From: Sipunculus nudus | Taxonomy: Eukaryota > Annelida > Sipuncula > Golfingiida > Sipunculidae | NCBI GenBank assembly: GCA_026874595.1 | Contig: CM049307.1 | Span: forward strand, 53,002,870 to 53,066,869 | Reading direction: 5' to 3' | Length of the DNA: 64,000 nt | Part shown: positions 1-11,783 of the stretch, in pieces | Layout of the letters: every line of letters begins with the position of its first letter | Position numbering within the stretch: position 1 is the first letter of the stretch | Position numbers and translations under genes: made by a program | The notes under the pieces: model-generated | Databases searched by the model: none | The model's input: only the letters and a program-made list of their open reading frames with translations | What the model was told of the DNA's origin: nothing

Positions 1-135
1 GAATACGAAGAGATTTTAGACGAAATGCTTAGTGATCAATCAATTAAAGATTATGATCAATATAAATTGTTTATATTTCCCTCCTTTTTGTCTTCAGTGT
101 GTACTTTTTGTGAAACATATCGCATTTATAACTGA
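1..135 (+). CDS. Possible 3' end of a gene entering the window
   Basis: Frame 1 is open from the first base to a TGA at 133-135, giving 44 residues that begin EYEEILDEMLSDQSIKDYDQ. The first part is acidic and looks coding; the last 20 residues are hydrophobic and aromatic and could be a read-through of an intron. An AATAAA-like sequence near 324 could serve as its polyadenylation signal. The fragment is too short to name and the gene, if real, lies mostly outside the window. It is not part of the duplicated unit, which starts near 341. Confidence 0.3.
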   Translation, partial: EYEEILDEMLSDQSIKDYDQYKLFIFPSFLSSVCTFCETYRIYN

Positions 136-340
136 TACTTTCTATATAATGTAAATGACCAGTTATGTTTTTTAATGCTTGTTTCACTGTGATTATTATT
201 GTTTTGATTATTTGGTATTGTATATTTTTTGTATTTATTAAAATATATGTATTTAAATGCATTTTTTTGCAGACAGGAGAACATGTTTCATTAGCCATAA
301 TGGCTACTATGTAATCCTGTTAAAATAAATATGTTTAAAT

Positions 341-612
341 TAACTAAGCCCGGTGACTACTGCATCTGCGGGCAGTTTGGGTGTAATCGTATCCAATCAC
401 TGGGTATTAACACCGAGAAACCCCCGCGCACTTGTTTGTGAGTGAAATATGGCCATGGGGCACGACCTTCCCATTGAGCCTACACAGCACTCACCTTTGG
501 TGGGGACCGGCGGTGAAAAATGTCACCACCTCGGCTGAGATTCGAACTAACGGTCTCATGCATGACAAGATTCCAGTGTTCTACCCCTAGATGACAAAAG
601 CCGGTGGGGTTT
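341..612 (-). repeat. tRNA-derived SINE, copy 1 (minus strand)
   Basis: Read on the minus strand, this starts with a tRNA-like head: an A-box-like stretch near TAGGGGTAGAACACTGG, then the B box GTTCGAATC, followed by a body containing a reverse-complement form of TTTGTGAGTGAAA and ending in a GC-rich tail. Copies at 13817-14090 and 30209-30480 are nearly identical and sit at the same place in the duplicated units, so they come from one insertion. Similarity to unit 2 starts right at the 3' end of this SINE. Confidence 0.8.
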
Positions 613-1038
613 CTAACTTTATTTATATAAATTATTAGTCTTTTTTTAAGGGGGGAGTCCTTCCTCTATCTTTTCCATCCTTCCCGACAACTATATAAAA
701 TTCAAATGATTTTAAGTCACATAAACCTCTTTCGGTTTTTTTCTCTATTGAAATATTTCCGTCCCATGGAAACTGAAACTCATACATAACTACACTCCAA
801 AAGATGAATAAGGCATGAGTTAACAAAAACAAATCAATATATTGAAGAAAATAAATAACTCTCGAATAAGTCTGCTCTTTCCATCCTTCATCAGCTTAAT
901 TATCTGGTATGTCCAGAGTTTGGAATACTAATAAGCTTATTAAACAAGTTCAGTAGATGTCAGGCAAGCGAGGACCAAGTTAACTTGCACGCATGAGTGC
1001 TTTAAGCTGGAATTATGTATACTGTAAATGAAAGAACT

Positions 1039-1090
1039 GACGTCATTAATACTCTAGTGACAGGTTGTCAAGGGTAACCCTCTTGGTTAC
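1039..1090 (+). promoter_or_regulatory. CRE-type palindrome and inverted repeat upstream of Ly6 gene 1
   Basis: A perfect TGACGTCA palindrome lies at 1039-1046, the consensus site for CREB/ATF-type bZIP factors. An inverted repeat, GTAACC-5nt-GGTTAC, lies at 1074-1090. Both are about 300 bp before the start codon of the first Ly6-type gene, in a block (about 1000-1380) conserved in unit 2. A regulatory role is inferred from position and symmetry only. Confidence 0.35.
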
Positions 1091-1368
1091 AGTCTTGTGC
1101 CACCCATCCATGTCGGAATTATGCGAACCAATCAACAAGCTCGGTACATGCGATGCCATAGCAACCAAGTCATGTCAGGTGACTGAAGGTTGATTTATTA
1201 AGAGCGCTTAGCGAGTCATTGATCCACTGCACTAACAACTAGCAACAGTAACTGTCATAAACGAGGAACAGATCTAACTGTTCAGAAACGAGGAACAGAT
1301 CAGTCATTTGATTAAATAATAAGTATAAAATTAGTAAAATTTGTGCTTTTTTTTATATAACAGGAAAA

Positions 1369-4300
1369 ATGAAGCTCTTCATCGGAATAATTGGTGAGTA
1401 CAAACAGTATTTTCTACTCAGTTTTTCATTAAATATAAAACAAGTCATATAATTTCCAACGTTGTGTTCAAATTAAATAGATGTAGGGTTGTCTTAATTG
1501 TATATTTTTATTTTGTGGTTTTAGCGTAATAGGTCCAAAATGATGCCACAGTTATTATTTCTAACATTTTGAGTATCAGCCTTATCGTAGACATTTAAGT
1601 TTAACAAGACCACTTAAAATATTAGATCTTTGATTAGCGTAGTTTAGATTTCTTATTTTTCTTCTTCTTTATCACTTAAAATAATAAGCTATTAATACAT
1701 AATATATATATATATATATATATATCGCTGAATTATATAGTTACGAAAGGTTTCCTTCTGTTCTAGCTCTGCTCTGCGTGGTCCTCCATCACGTGTCGTC
1801 ATCCACGACAGAGGTAAGACACACACACAAGCAAACATGTACACACACCAGATCAATGTTCTCCGAGTTATGGTTTGAACATTAAAAAAACGCATTTAGA
1901 ATTAAGGGGGTTGTTTTTGAGGTCTGATCAAAGTTTGGTTTTACATATGGGTACCAACTGCATTTTTGGTGCTCCGATTCATTGGTTTGATTGGCGATGG
2001 CATGAAAGGACCCCATACAAAGTCCAAGTTCTATGGCCAATTTCATATACGAACGCGATACTGTACCAACCATAAATGTAATTGGGCAGTAATTTTACAG
2101 GTTGAAGTCCATTCGTACCCTTTGCTTTCAAAAACTCTAACCCTGATAAAATATCTTTTTGTATATTCTACAATCTGTTTACCAAATTTTGACCGAGAAG
2201 CGTCTGAGGGCATCTATAACAATTAGGCTCAGTGTTTTGAGTCCATTAGTAAAATTCCATATACTTATTTTTTTTTTCTTGATTGACATTTATTTCATAC
2301 ATTATGAATTTTCTTTTTTTCTTTTCATAAAGACGCCTGTGCATGATATCTAATATTCGTTACAGGGGACAGAACTACAGATATTTATGCTCAATTTCTG
2401 GGCCCCAAAGCCCCGATCTTACCCTGTCATAGCCTAAGGACAATTGAGACGCTTTGTGATTGTCAGTTCGTTTGTTTATGTACAATATATAAAATAAAAA
2501 ATTGATAAGAATTGACAGTTTGTGCAGGCGTACGCCACTCATCTGCTGAAAGATTTTGGTCACAGCCAATCTCTGAAATTATGTTTCATATTAACAGTCG
2601 CCAGACGTGCCTACGACAGATACACCAATGAACCCCACGTCAAACGCACCAATGGACGTCTCATCAAGCGCACCAATGGACCCCTCTTCAAGCGCACCAG
2701 CAGACTCTTCATCAAGCGCACCGGCAGACTCTTCATCAGGCGCACCAGCAGACTCTTCATCAAGCGCACCAACAGAATCATCCTCAAGCGCACCAGCAGA
2801 CTCATCGTCAAGCGCACCGGCAGACTCATCGTCAAGCGCACCAGCAGACTCTTCATCAAGCGCACCGGCAGACTCTTCATCAAGCGCACCGGCAGACTCT
2901 TCGTCAAGCTCACCAGCAGACTCATCGTCAAGCGCACCGGCAGACTCATCGTCAAGCGCACCGGCAGACTCATCGTCAAGCGCACCGGCAGACTCATCGT
3001 CAAGCGCACCAGCTGACTCTTCAACGGTAGGTTGATATACCATATACGATGTATCTATATATGTAATGTATCATGAGTATTCTTTATTTCTCCCGATTCT
3101 CTAACAAAGCTTAAACAAGTAAAAATATAACAAAAGAGATAACCATATCATTTTGAAAAGCATGAACACCTCATCAGATGAAATCCATGCCCTAAATTTG
3201 TAAATTTTTAACAGAATGCAGCAGAAAATACGACAATATCTGTTACAGGAACACCGGTAAGTCACGTGATGACATCATACACTACATCACATGTATATAT
3301 TCAGCATAAATGCGCCGAAACGGAACTTAGGGCAATCTTCGTCTCCATAAAATTTCGCTTTCAGTTACGATTGCTTGACAACCAAACGTGCACTAACGTA
3401 TTATTGAAGTATTTAAACTTTAGAATCGTGCACTGACAAACAATCGTCAGAACTGATTGGATATTTATGTCACGTGGTGGAGAAGAGGTGATTTTTTTTC
3501 TCTCCCTCAACTAATTTTACTTTCGCGCACGGTGACTAAAACAAGAAAGCAGCCAGGGAGCCAAAGATCCTAATGCGACAAATGGTGTGACAGGTGCTTC
3601 ATTGTTAAGTGAATCTCACATGAAATTCGACTGTACCTAATTGCTAGTTAAGCCAATATAAATGTTCGCTAGCGGTCCCTTTATGTTCTTAGTAAATAAT
3701 AAGGATTCGCATTGTGGCATATATATCAAAATTAGACATAAGAATGGAATTATTTTTTGTTCTGTCTCATTAATTTGCTGTTTGCACACGTCCGCTATAT
3801 AGCAATCAAACAGTAGCGGCGCAAAGGCTTCTACTGGGAGAGATGATGCGACAAGTGCATCATCGGTAAGTATAAAGATCATGTGACATCCGTTAACACA
3901 TTGTTAAGAATTAAGGCACTGTCAGTTTCAGAACCTCTTTTTTTGAAGCAATCGTCGAGAAATATTTGTGGAATATTTATCTAAGTAAAACTTTAGGAAG
4001 GCTGTAATTTTTCTCTCACAAATTTCCCGTTTCTTCACCTTGAGTGTAGTCAGCAACCAGTCGCGGAAATCAGGGTGCTACTGCGACAAATGATGCAACT
4101 GTTGGGTCGTCGTCAAGTATACTTGCGGTCACACTCAAAACCTAATGATTAATAATTAAATCATTGGATATGTTTGAATTTTTTTAAATTACTAAATTAA
4201 ACTGTTATAATATTATCATTGATAAAAAAATCTAAGCCTGAACTGACCTTCGATTAGTATAAAAACCTTTAGAATAAGCTTTTATTCATACATAATCCGA

Positions 4301-6961
4301 GAAGTCTGATTGAGGCAGCAGCTGTAGTTGTCTATGTACTTGACACATGCATGCATTCGTATACTGAATAAGTATTTTATAAGTTATCTAATTTTCAAAG
4401 AATTTTGGTCATTATAACGAAAGTTATGGTTTCAATGCAATTATTTTATAATGGTCGGTATGCATTTATTCATCAGTTTATATATCATATCATGTTATTT
4501 CAGCCTTTTCCATTCCATTAAGTTGACTGAATATATCAATTCACGCATGCCTTCTTTTGTATGCCTTAGTTGCAGCTCTGTTGATGTTGCATCCATCCAG
4601 TACTTGTATTAGAGACCTGAAATAATAAATGTACCCTTTTGTTAAAAAAGTGGGAAAATGTACTTTATATATATGTATATTCTTGATCATTCATTGAATC
4701 AGCTATATATGTTTGATTTCAATAAATGTTAATGATGTATTCTTTTCATAATTTTTTTAATGAATGGATCATGTTTCCTTTTTAGTTACAGTCAATGTCA
4801 TCTAACACAACAGAAATGTTTCGAGCCGGAAGCACTGTCGGGGTGACGACGGTACGCACCAGAGATTGGTCACATTGTTTCTTATTTTCTTTTTGAGCTG
4901 TTTCCGCTGTCACCTTATCCGTAACTAACACTGTAATACGATCTTGTCTATTCAACACTTAAATCATTATATTGTCGCTCAGACTGCACCAGATAGATAC
5001 AATTCCAGCTCTGCCTGTCTTGTTGTATTAATCCTCTGCTTTTATATCCACTGAATCACTCTGTATTTACTATGTTTCTTTTATTTTCTATGCAGAGCTC
5101 TGATGATAACAGCACTGCATCCGGAAATGTTGTAAGTATGAATCATTTTGTCTGTGGATCTTTAATTTAAAAACATTCATAAGAAAGCAATAAGACCTTC
5201 AAGCATTAAATACCTGAGCTTATAGTACCGCTCTCTGATTTACTTCTGACTCAGTTTATCCAGCCTTTACAAGAATCTTGCGGAAATATTCAGAGGTACT
5301 TACATTCACATCGAAAGAAGTACGAAGTTTTAGAAAGAATTAAACTGCTGTTAGGAGCTATAGCAAATGAGTTCGCAGTATTTCTTTTTCTGTCATTTTG
5401 TGACATAAACAGAAGCTGCATATGTTGCCCGGGACTTATGTAATGCACTATAAATCAGTATCAAAATTATACTTCTTTCATGTCATCCTAAAGCATATAT
5501 ACTACCATACACACTATATAGACGGCATTGCCAAAATACCTTAAAATAGGACTTTAAAAGTTGCTTCAAATATCAAAATAATACTGTTTTAGGAGGTAAG
5601 CTGAGGCTTAGTGTCAGCACTTATTATTAAACATTTAACTAGTGTAACTAAAGTGTGTCATTGTGCACGTCACAGGGAACTGTGTTTGGGGGGGGGGGGG
5701 GGTTCCTGGTAGGAGTATTAGTCGTAGGACTACACACAACTAGTTTCTTTTGTGTTGCCTTACATGCAAGTCCTTTTTTTACAGGTCACTACCGCCGCCT
5801 CCCCCGCCTCCATCAACTGTTACGAGTCCAACTGTACCGGAGACGCCAGCTGTATCTCCGGCATCCTGAACGCGACCCTGGTCTGTTCCACTTCCAGCTC
5901 CTGCCATGTAAGTACAATATATACAGTGAAAGCCCGCTAATCCGACGACTTGCAAGACGAGCCAAAGAAGTCGTGTTTGATAATACAATATAAGCCCTTT
6001 ATCCTTTAGAATTATTTTAGATTTCTTACGATTCTTACACTCTTTATATTTACATTACAGGCAGTATCTTGCTGGGCTTTTATTGTATCTTTTAACTTAA
6101 TATTCAACATTTGCTACAGAAAGGGTTTGCTTTATGTTAATGGGAAGATTTAGAGCTGAAATTGATATGCAACATGTTTGATCTCAGAGAACTTACCTTA
6201 TGAGGAAGTTCTTGGTGCCACTTTTGAGTGCGTTTTAGTGCAAGTTAGAAGTAAATGGTTAAAACACCCATGTATAAGATAGATGGGAAAACTTAAAAAA
6301 ATGCCCTATCGGGAAAAGGTTTCATTGTAATGCTTATCCACAAAACGAATTTATTTGAATAATACGGTCAAACAGTCCCAATTATACCGTTTACTAACAA
6401 AAGCAAAAAAAGGTCAATATTGTATATGGTTGTGAATATTGGAAGGTTCAGCATTGGTAATTGCCAAATGAATTTCAACCCGGAAGCAAAGCTTGAATTC
6501 CGGTCTGATACAGGGCAATATTAAACTACAAATACAAAATGTACATTAATTACAACAACCCACCGTCTTTTTCGTTGGGGTTAATTGAGTTCCTTCATTT
6601 TATAATAATTTAAAGACATTAATGTTCGTATGGTTATGACATAATGAAAAAAACACGCCATTTTTAGGAAGAATAAGACGGTCGGCAGGCCGTAGCTTTC
6701 TGATTCATGGAATATTGTATCTTTTACTACTTCTAGGTGACGTCACAGGAGTCTGGTGGAAACACGACTTACATCCTTGGCTGCAAGTCGAGCTGCACGG
6801 AGGGAGATTCCCAGACAAGCAGCGGGCTCACGGAAACCACTCTGAAATGCTGCAACACAGCCCTGTGTAACATTGACGCCAATCCCTCTGGCCGTTCATC
6901 AACTATCTCGGCTTCTGTGGCTTGCCTCGTTTTGGCTCTAACCTCATACATGCTGCAGTAA
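1369..6961 (+). CDS. Secreted/GPI-anchored protein: mucin-like repeats plus Ly6/uPAR domain (gene 1)
   Basis: Nine predicted coding exons: 1369-1393, 1767-1813, 2598-3026, 3215-3256, 3827-3865, 4786-4851, 5096-5131, 5785-5907 and 6737-6961. They join in frame to about 343 residues. The first two exons (phase-1 junction) encode a signal peptide beginning MKLFIGIIALLCVVL. Exon 3 is a Ser/Ala/Pro repeat region suited to O-glycosylation. Phase-0 mini-exons add Ser/Thr-rich linker. The last two exons encode a ten-cysteine LU (Ly6/uPAR) domain ending CCNTALCN, then a Ser-rich stretch and hydrophobic tail CLVLALTSYMLQ with no charged residues after it, typical of a GPI-anchor signal. The product is therefore probably a surface glycoprotein with a three-finger head; ligand unknown. 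Exon 5 has a weak acceptor and is the least certain. A cag 6 bp before the ATG may be the acceptor of a 5' UTR exon. AATAAA occurs at 7544 and 7912. Confidence 0.8.
2598..3026 (+). repeat. Mucin-like minisatellite exon of Ly6 gene 1 (16 octads)
   Basis: One 143-codon exon made of a 24-bp unit that encodes the octad SSSAPADS. After a non-repetitive start (SPDVPTTDTPMNPTSN) there are 16 octads; the first two have Met-Asp instead of Ala-Asp, one reads APTE and one SPAD. The acceptor is ttaacag and the donor acg|gtaggt, both phase 0. The unit length is a multiple of three and lacks stops in several frames, so long spurious ORFs exist on both strands here. Acidic Asp plus Ser-rich sequence suggests an extended O-glycosylated stalk. 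Confidence 0.85.
3540..4115 (+). other. Mini-exons and decayed mini-exons of Ly6 gene 1
   Basis: Three related segments lie in one intronic stretch. The one at 3827-3865 reads ASTGRDDATSASS with a good donor (tcg|gtaagtat). The one near 3560-3607 (GAKDPNATNGVTGAS) and the one at 4074-4112 (GATATNDATVGSS) share the ATNDAT-like core, but their donors have decayed: in the second the expected gtaagtat has become tcaagtat. Unit 2 has the same three segments with further donor damage. They look like duplicated phase-0 mini-exons, most of them no longer spliced. Confidence 0.5.
5785..5907 (+). CDS. Ly6/uPAR domain, first exon (gene 1)
   Basis: Forty-one codons between a ttttacag acceptor and a cat|gtaagt donor, phase 0 at both ends. 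It carries cysteines 1 to 5 of the LU domain (INCYESNC, then ASC, LVC and SSSC) and N-glycosylation sequons NCT and NAT. Third positions are strongly GC-biased relative to the AT-rich introns. The same exon in unit 2 (22214-22336) differs at very few bases, one giving Asp to Asn. Confidence 0.85.
6737..6961 (+). CDS. Ly6/uPAR domain, last exon with GPI-type tail (gene 1)
   Basis: Seventy-four codons plus stop after the acceptor ttctag. It holds cysteines 6 to 10 (GCKSSC, then CCNTALCN, the LU-family signature), a sequon NTT, and a C-terminal Ser-rich region followed by a short uncharged hydrophobic tail ending at the stop. The layout fits GPI anchoring rather than a transmembrane protein, as no cytoplasmic residues follow. 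The unit 2 copy is 23159-23383. Confidence 0.85.
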   Translation: MTSQESGGNTTYILGCKSSCTEGDSQTSSGLTETTLKCCNTALCNIDANPSGRSSTISASVACLVLALTSYMLQ

Positions 6962-8600
6962 TCCGATATGTTCAACAAAATAGACTGAATATACTTGGAT
7001 ACGTAAATCTAACATTTGATATACCAATTTGTATGGGAAAGACCAATCTCTTAAAACGTTCTTATCTAGAAAATGTTTGAAAATTCAACGTCTTAATGAA
7101 TGGAACTCAACTAAAACGAAAACAGGAGTGTCTCAATGGACATATGGGAAAGTGAATTAACTCCAATATATCTGCCATGAGGTGACTGATGACCTCCTTG
7201 AAGCAAGAGTCTCATTGATAGGATGACGCAATTTCCTGTTGCGCATGCGCATCAACTGAATGGCAGGGAAGAGGTCATTTTAACTCGATGAGGACTATGA
7301 CCTGCTGAGAGTAAGGACATCGAGCTGTTTTGTATTGTTTGTTAACTCACTAAGCCTAATTGCCGAATCGATATTGATATAAGCGACGATCGACACCATG
7401 TGTTTCGGAAAAGTTTATTTTATTTTGTTTGACTTTCTGGTTATTGTTTTTTAACGCTACGTGTACGTCTTTGCACAAATCGTAAGTAAGGAGATACAAG
7501 CAGATATTCAATCATTATATTATTAGACGTCATAAGAATTTTCAATAAAGAATTGGGGAGAAAGACAACCATATTTTGAAAACGTAGATTGCAGAGTCAA
7601 GATCGAAGTTGAATTTGAGAATGTAGAAATTACTGTTTTGAAGTATTTTTTTATATTTGATATACAAGTTAACAAAAAAATCCGCAGAATATTTGTACTC
7701 ACGCCAGTTAACTGGTGATTAGTTGATTACAACATTCCATATCTAATTTATTTTTTCTTGGTTGTATATATATCTTTCTACTAACATCAGGGCATATCTG
7801 TGATACGGAAATCTTTATAAAGTGGGCAACAAAACTGCCCGTCCCACCAAAGAATCTGTGATATTTCATATTATGCATGATCGTGTGATATTATTGTTGA
7901 TGTTGTGTTTTAATAAATTTAATGAATAACTTTTATTTCCTTGTTCTTGGTGATATTTTTCCTCAACAAATAAATGTCATCGTCAATGTTTGCTACTTAT
8001 TGGTCACGATAGCTATTTTAATATATAGACCGTTTATAACCGTATACAAACCATCATTATGACAAGAATGAATGTCACAAATTCTCACAATGACAAATAT
8101 ATAAGAGGTTTGTTTACTTCGTTTCAAAGAGAGGGACAAGTCTAGGGGGCAAGATAAACTTTATTCATCGAGTAACGTCCACAGGTTGTGATACGTCCAA
8201 GAAACCATATTAAAGATTAGCCAGTCTAGCTCGACGAAATACTCCATATTGTAACTTGTTCTTCTTTACCCTGCCGCGGTCTAAACACACTCACTTCACA
8301 CGGAATACAGCATTTTGAGCTTCTCTGGTCAACTACACGCGTAAACACCCTCTGGTTAACCGTAAGATCGCCTACGATAATAACGCCCGCAACATCCTGC
8401 CTTAAAACAAACCATGACGTAATAATACGAGAGGATTTCAACGGCAAACTTGTGACTAAAATATTCTGGAAACCTTCTTGACCTTTCTAGATTTTCGATT
8501 AATATAAGAAATAAAACAAAATCTTAGCATTTGAAGTTTCAAGTCGTGACGAATTTAAACGGTACCTCGGTTTAATATTTCTGGAAACATCTCGTTTTTT
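6962..8600. other. 3' UTR and downstream spacer of Ly6 gene 1
   Basis: No gene is recognised. The stretch is closely matched by 23384-25050 downstream of gene 2. It holds candidate polyadenylation signals AATAAA at 7544-7549 and 7912-7917; only the second is kept in unit 2 (24349-24354). An ORF starting near 8060 is intact only in unit 2 (24497-24721) and carries a 1-bp frame break here, so it is not treated as coding. Confidence 0.6.
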
Positions 8601-8612
8601 TAAACAGGTTTG

Positions 8613-8850
8613 AAAGCTCGTGAGTTCGAATCTCAGCCGAGGCAGTGAGATTTTCCACGACCGCCCCCCCCCCCCCCCCCAAGGTGAGCGTTCTGCATGA
8701 ATAATGGGATGGCCGTGTCCAATGGCCGTGTTTCACTCACAAACGAATACGCTTTTAGAGGTGGTATGGTGGTATGACCCAGCAATAGTATCATAACACG
8801 CCCAGGGCCCGCAGGTGCAGTAGTCACCTGGCCTGGTTAACACTAGGATA
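8613..8850 (+). repeat. tRNA-derived SINE, 5'-truncated (plus strand, unit 1)
   Basis: The same SINE family as at 341-612 but in the other orientation. It begins just before the B-box region GAGTTCGAATCTC, lacks the A-box part, contains a run of 17 C at 8664-8680 where the other copies have mixed sequence, and ends in the conserved tail around GGGCCCGCAGGTGCAGTAG. The matching insertion in unit 2 is at 25063-25307, so it predates the duplication. Confidence 0.7.
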
Positions 8851-9232
8851 TAAAATTAGAGAAAACTTATGATACTGCCCTGTCACGTAATCCTGGATCG
8901 GGAGGGAATTCTGCAATGTACATATGCTATGTGTTAAGCTATCATTAAAAAATGGAGTCGGTCACCTCCAACTAAATATATTTAAAAGAATTTAAACAAA
9001 AGACCAACAACTAACAAACAAAATTTGTCTTTCCTCAAGCAGCGATGTAATTTGAAAGATATATATTCGAGATTTGGCAATGTTATAAAATCATCCTTGT
9101 CTGAAGACTAATAGTCAATTTTGTGTGTGAAGTGTGCGTATGTGGAGTTGGGCGGTTGAGGTGTGGGGATGACTCGCAGGCGAAGGAGGGACTTTTTCAT
9201 ATGAATCCATCAATGTTGAAATATCACATTTT

Positions 9233-9236
<4 letters not shown>

Positions 9237-9299
<63 letters not shown>

Positions 9300-9567
9300 G
9301 TATGAATCATATCAAATATATAACTGCTAAGTATGAGCTTTAAATGATAGAATATTATATTTTCAGAGAAGATAAATTCTAAACCTGGTTCAGATATATA
9401 TTTTATAGTAAACTCATAAATGGAGAAATCGAACCAAAGTCTGTCGTTCAAATTATCAATATATTTCCTTTTCAATATATAAATCTTATTCTTTGAATAG
9501 CAGGAGGATGCATGGTTACACTGATCATCCTCTGTTACTCAAACATGGGGAGGGGATATATACCTAC
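9237..9567 (+). repeat. (AT)n plus dispersed repeat R1 at the end of unit 1
   Basis: An (AT)n tract (9237-9295) leads into a dispersed sequence also found at 25694-26006 (end of unit 2), 38500-38735 (same strand) and 27320-27545 (opposite strand). Hallmarks are a region near ACACTGATCATCC and a G-rich block followed by a TATATACC-type end. Similarity between units 1 and 2 stops inside this repeat, marking the distal edge of the duplication. Confidence 0.6.
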
Positions 9568-9574
9568 ACTCTAA

Positions 9575-9750
9575 GAAAAAAGGGTTCCTGATGGTTCTTT
9601 TAAGAACCCAAAAGGTTCTGGATAGAACCATGGTTCTTTCTGGAAATCTTTTTCCCATGAATAGGTTCCAGATGGAACCTGGAGGTTTGTGGCATGATCA
9701 TAACTCAAAATGAGGTTCTGGATGGAACCCGTCCCTTGACCGGATACCAA
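9575..9750. repeat. Cluster of palindromic GGTTCTTTTAAGAACC motifs (left)
   Basis: About ten GGTTC/GAACC half-sites, several as near-perfect palindromes, are packed into 170 bp. A second cluster lies at 12510-12700. The two flank a segment absent from unit 2. A related but weaker block occurs near 48840. They could be ends of a mobile element or an independent palindromic repeat family; no matching terminal inverted repeats could be confirmed by eye. Confidence 0.5.
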
Positions 9751-9789
9751 GATAATTAAGACGCGCATGCGCAGCTTTATTTGAACTTA

Positions 9790-11783
9790 TGAAGTCAACG
9801 GTCGGGTTGTTTGGGTTGCTCGATATGTGAGAAGAGGAAGCACAGTATATGAGGTAAGACTGATGTTTATATATAATTTAATTTTATGTGAAGAACGTCA
9901 AAGTTATATGTCTAGAGATTAACTGTCCAGTGAATAAGTCTCTGTCTGCGAACGGCGTTACGTTCAATTACTCTAAACCTGGACAAAGTCCCATGATAAA
10001 CATGCTATTGCGTGCAATAACCGTTGCAGCAAAGTAATAAAAGTCCATAGTAACACAAGCAGAATTAGAAACGGTTTCAGCATTGTAAAAGAACAGTCAC
10101 CAAACAAAAGTGAAATCGGCTTCAGTGACTGAAACTGAACAAGCTGGACGATTATACATGGAATACATTCATGACATAAATAACCTGCATACAATGTTTA
10201 CAAGTCTCTATCCTTTGTCATTTCTTTAGACTGTTCGACAAATCATTCATTTTACATTAGGCAAAAGAACACAAACCTTGCTATTTTAAGTTTAGTCAGC
10301 AAATGGTAGAAATAAGAGCACTGTTTTGTAAACTGCTGGGGATTTTCAACACTTTGGCCTTGGGACAAAACGGACTCTCTCAATATAAAGACACATCCAA
10401 TTGCACATTGACTGAAGGTGTTCACCAATTAACTCGGTGGGCTAATGATTACCAAGCGTAGACTTTACTTAATTAACACATGCATTCCTTTTTGCAGTGA
10501 CAAGATACATCTGCCTGGCTATTAAGAGAGAAAATGAAAAAGAATTTGACAGGAATTTTCCTATGATGGTAAGTTTATATATCGTGTTTTAAAAGTAATT
10601 CCAAAGTTATACTTAAATTGCAACCTGTCAAGTGGTACCAATACACATGGAATTGTGTATCACAAAACAAAAATCTAGGGTTTTTATGTCTTTATTTACA
10701 TCTAATTGTGAGGAACATTTTAAAGAATAAGACAAGGTTGCTTATTAATTATATTGATACACCATTGCAATGCAATGCACACATATGCATTCTATTTTGT
10801 TATGTTTATATTTTGTTTTAGAAACCTTAGCATTAGGGTTTTCACTACATATGGACATGCGGGACGGAACTGGGCCTCTCGCTTTGTGGTTTACGTTCGC
10901 TGATTGGCTAATAGAGCTGTCGATCAAGCTCTCGCCGTCAGGTCAATTACACATTCGTTTAAGGCGTCCTCTCATTAACCTGGTGTTGCATTGATAATTT
11001 ACGTGTCTTACCAAGTACAGAATATACTGGTGACCCATCCATTCTTTCTCTTTGCAGGAACCAGATACATCTGCCTGGCTTGCAAGAATGAAATGAAAAA
11101 GGAAGAGTGGATTTTCTTTGTAATTGGGCTGACGATTATAATATGTTCAGGAGTTATTTCTAAATAATAAAAAAAAAATGTTTTTTTTTATAATGCAATT
11201 GGCATTGTGTATGACAAAGCAAAAACAGTTTTTTTTGTCTGTGTTAATAACCTATAACTATATAAGGGGACTACAAATATTTTGAAAGCAAAGTAATTAG
11301 TATTTGAAGGCAATTAAGAAAAAAATAAGAATAATTACGCATGTTAAAATACCTTTGTGAAAAGTACGTGTTTATAATAGTAATTGTATTCATCATCTAC
11401 CGTTCACATGACTTAAAATATTTCGTGTCAAAGATATTTTGGGACGCTTGCCAAAACATTGTAATGTTAACAACATCAACATTCAAAATGCAATTACCAC
11501 TCAGATAGAGAGAGAAAAAGAGAGAGAGGGAGCGAGTTCAAATTAGCGACTTCACAGACCACAAACATCGTATGTTTATTAATTCTCAACTGCTGGTAAA
11601 ACATATATATATTTCATCTCTTATTTTTTTCAGATCGATTCTTCGTACCTTTCCTTGCCAAGTGCGCATCACGCAATTAAGGGATATGATGACACAGAAA
11701 CAGAGATTAGTTTGACCGTCGCAGTGTTTGGACTTTATCGCCGATCATACAGCTCATCGATTCTATGCAGGCATGTCGTTTGA
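9790..11783 (+). CDS. Possible small unknown gene with duplicated exons in the unit-1-only segment
   Basis: A possible first exon ends at 9853 (gag|gtaaga). The exon at 10498-10568 (acceptor tttgcag, donor atg|gtaagt) reads TRYICLAIKRENEKEFDRNF in one frame. A homologous sequence at 11058-11167, with the same entry phase, reads TRYICLACKNEMKKEEW followed by a hydrophobic, membrane-like tail and a stop. A further exon at 11634-11783 (acceptor tttcag) continues the phase of the first copy for 49 codons (IDSSYLSLPSAHHAIKGYDD...) to a TGA. The two copies could be alternative ends of one gene. The start codon was not found and the family was not recognised. It may belong to a transposable element. 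Confidence 0.35.

Noticed and set aside
541..600. tRNA gene on the minus strand
   Set aside because: Only A- and B-box-like sequence is present, without a foldable acceptor stem; the extended body and repeated copies mark a SINE.
2522..3043. Long ORFs in other frames of the minisatellite (for example the KRTGR and SAGALDDE proteins)
   Set aside because: They arise only because the 24-bp unit has no stops. Splice sites, signal peptide and LU domain all fit the SSSAPADS frame.
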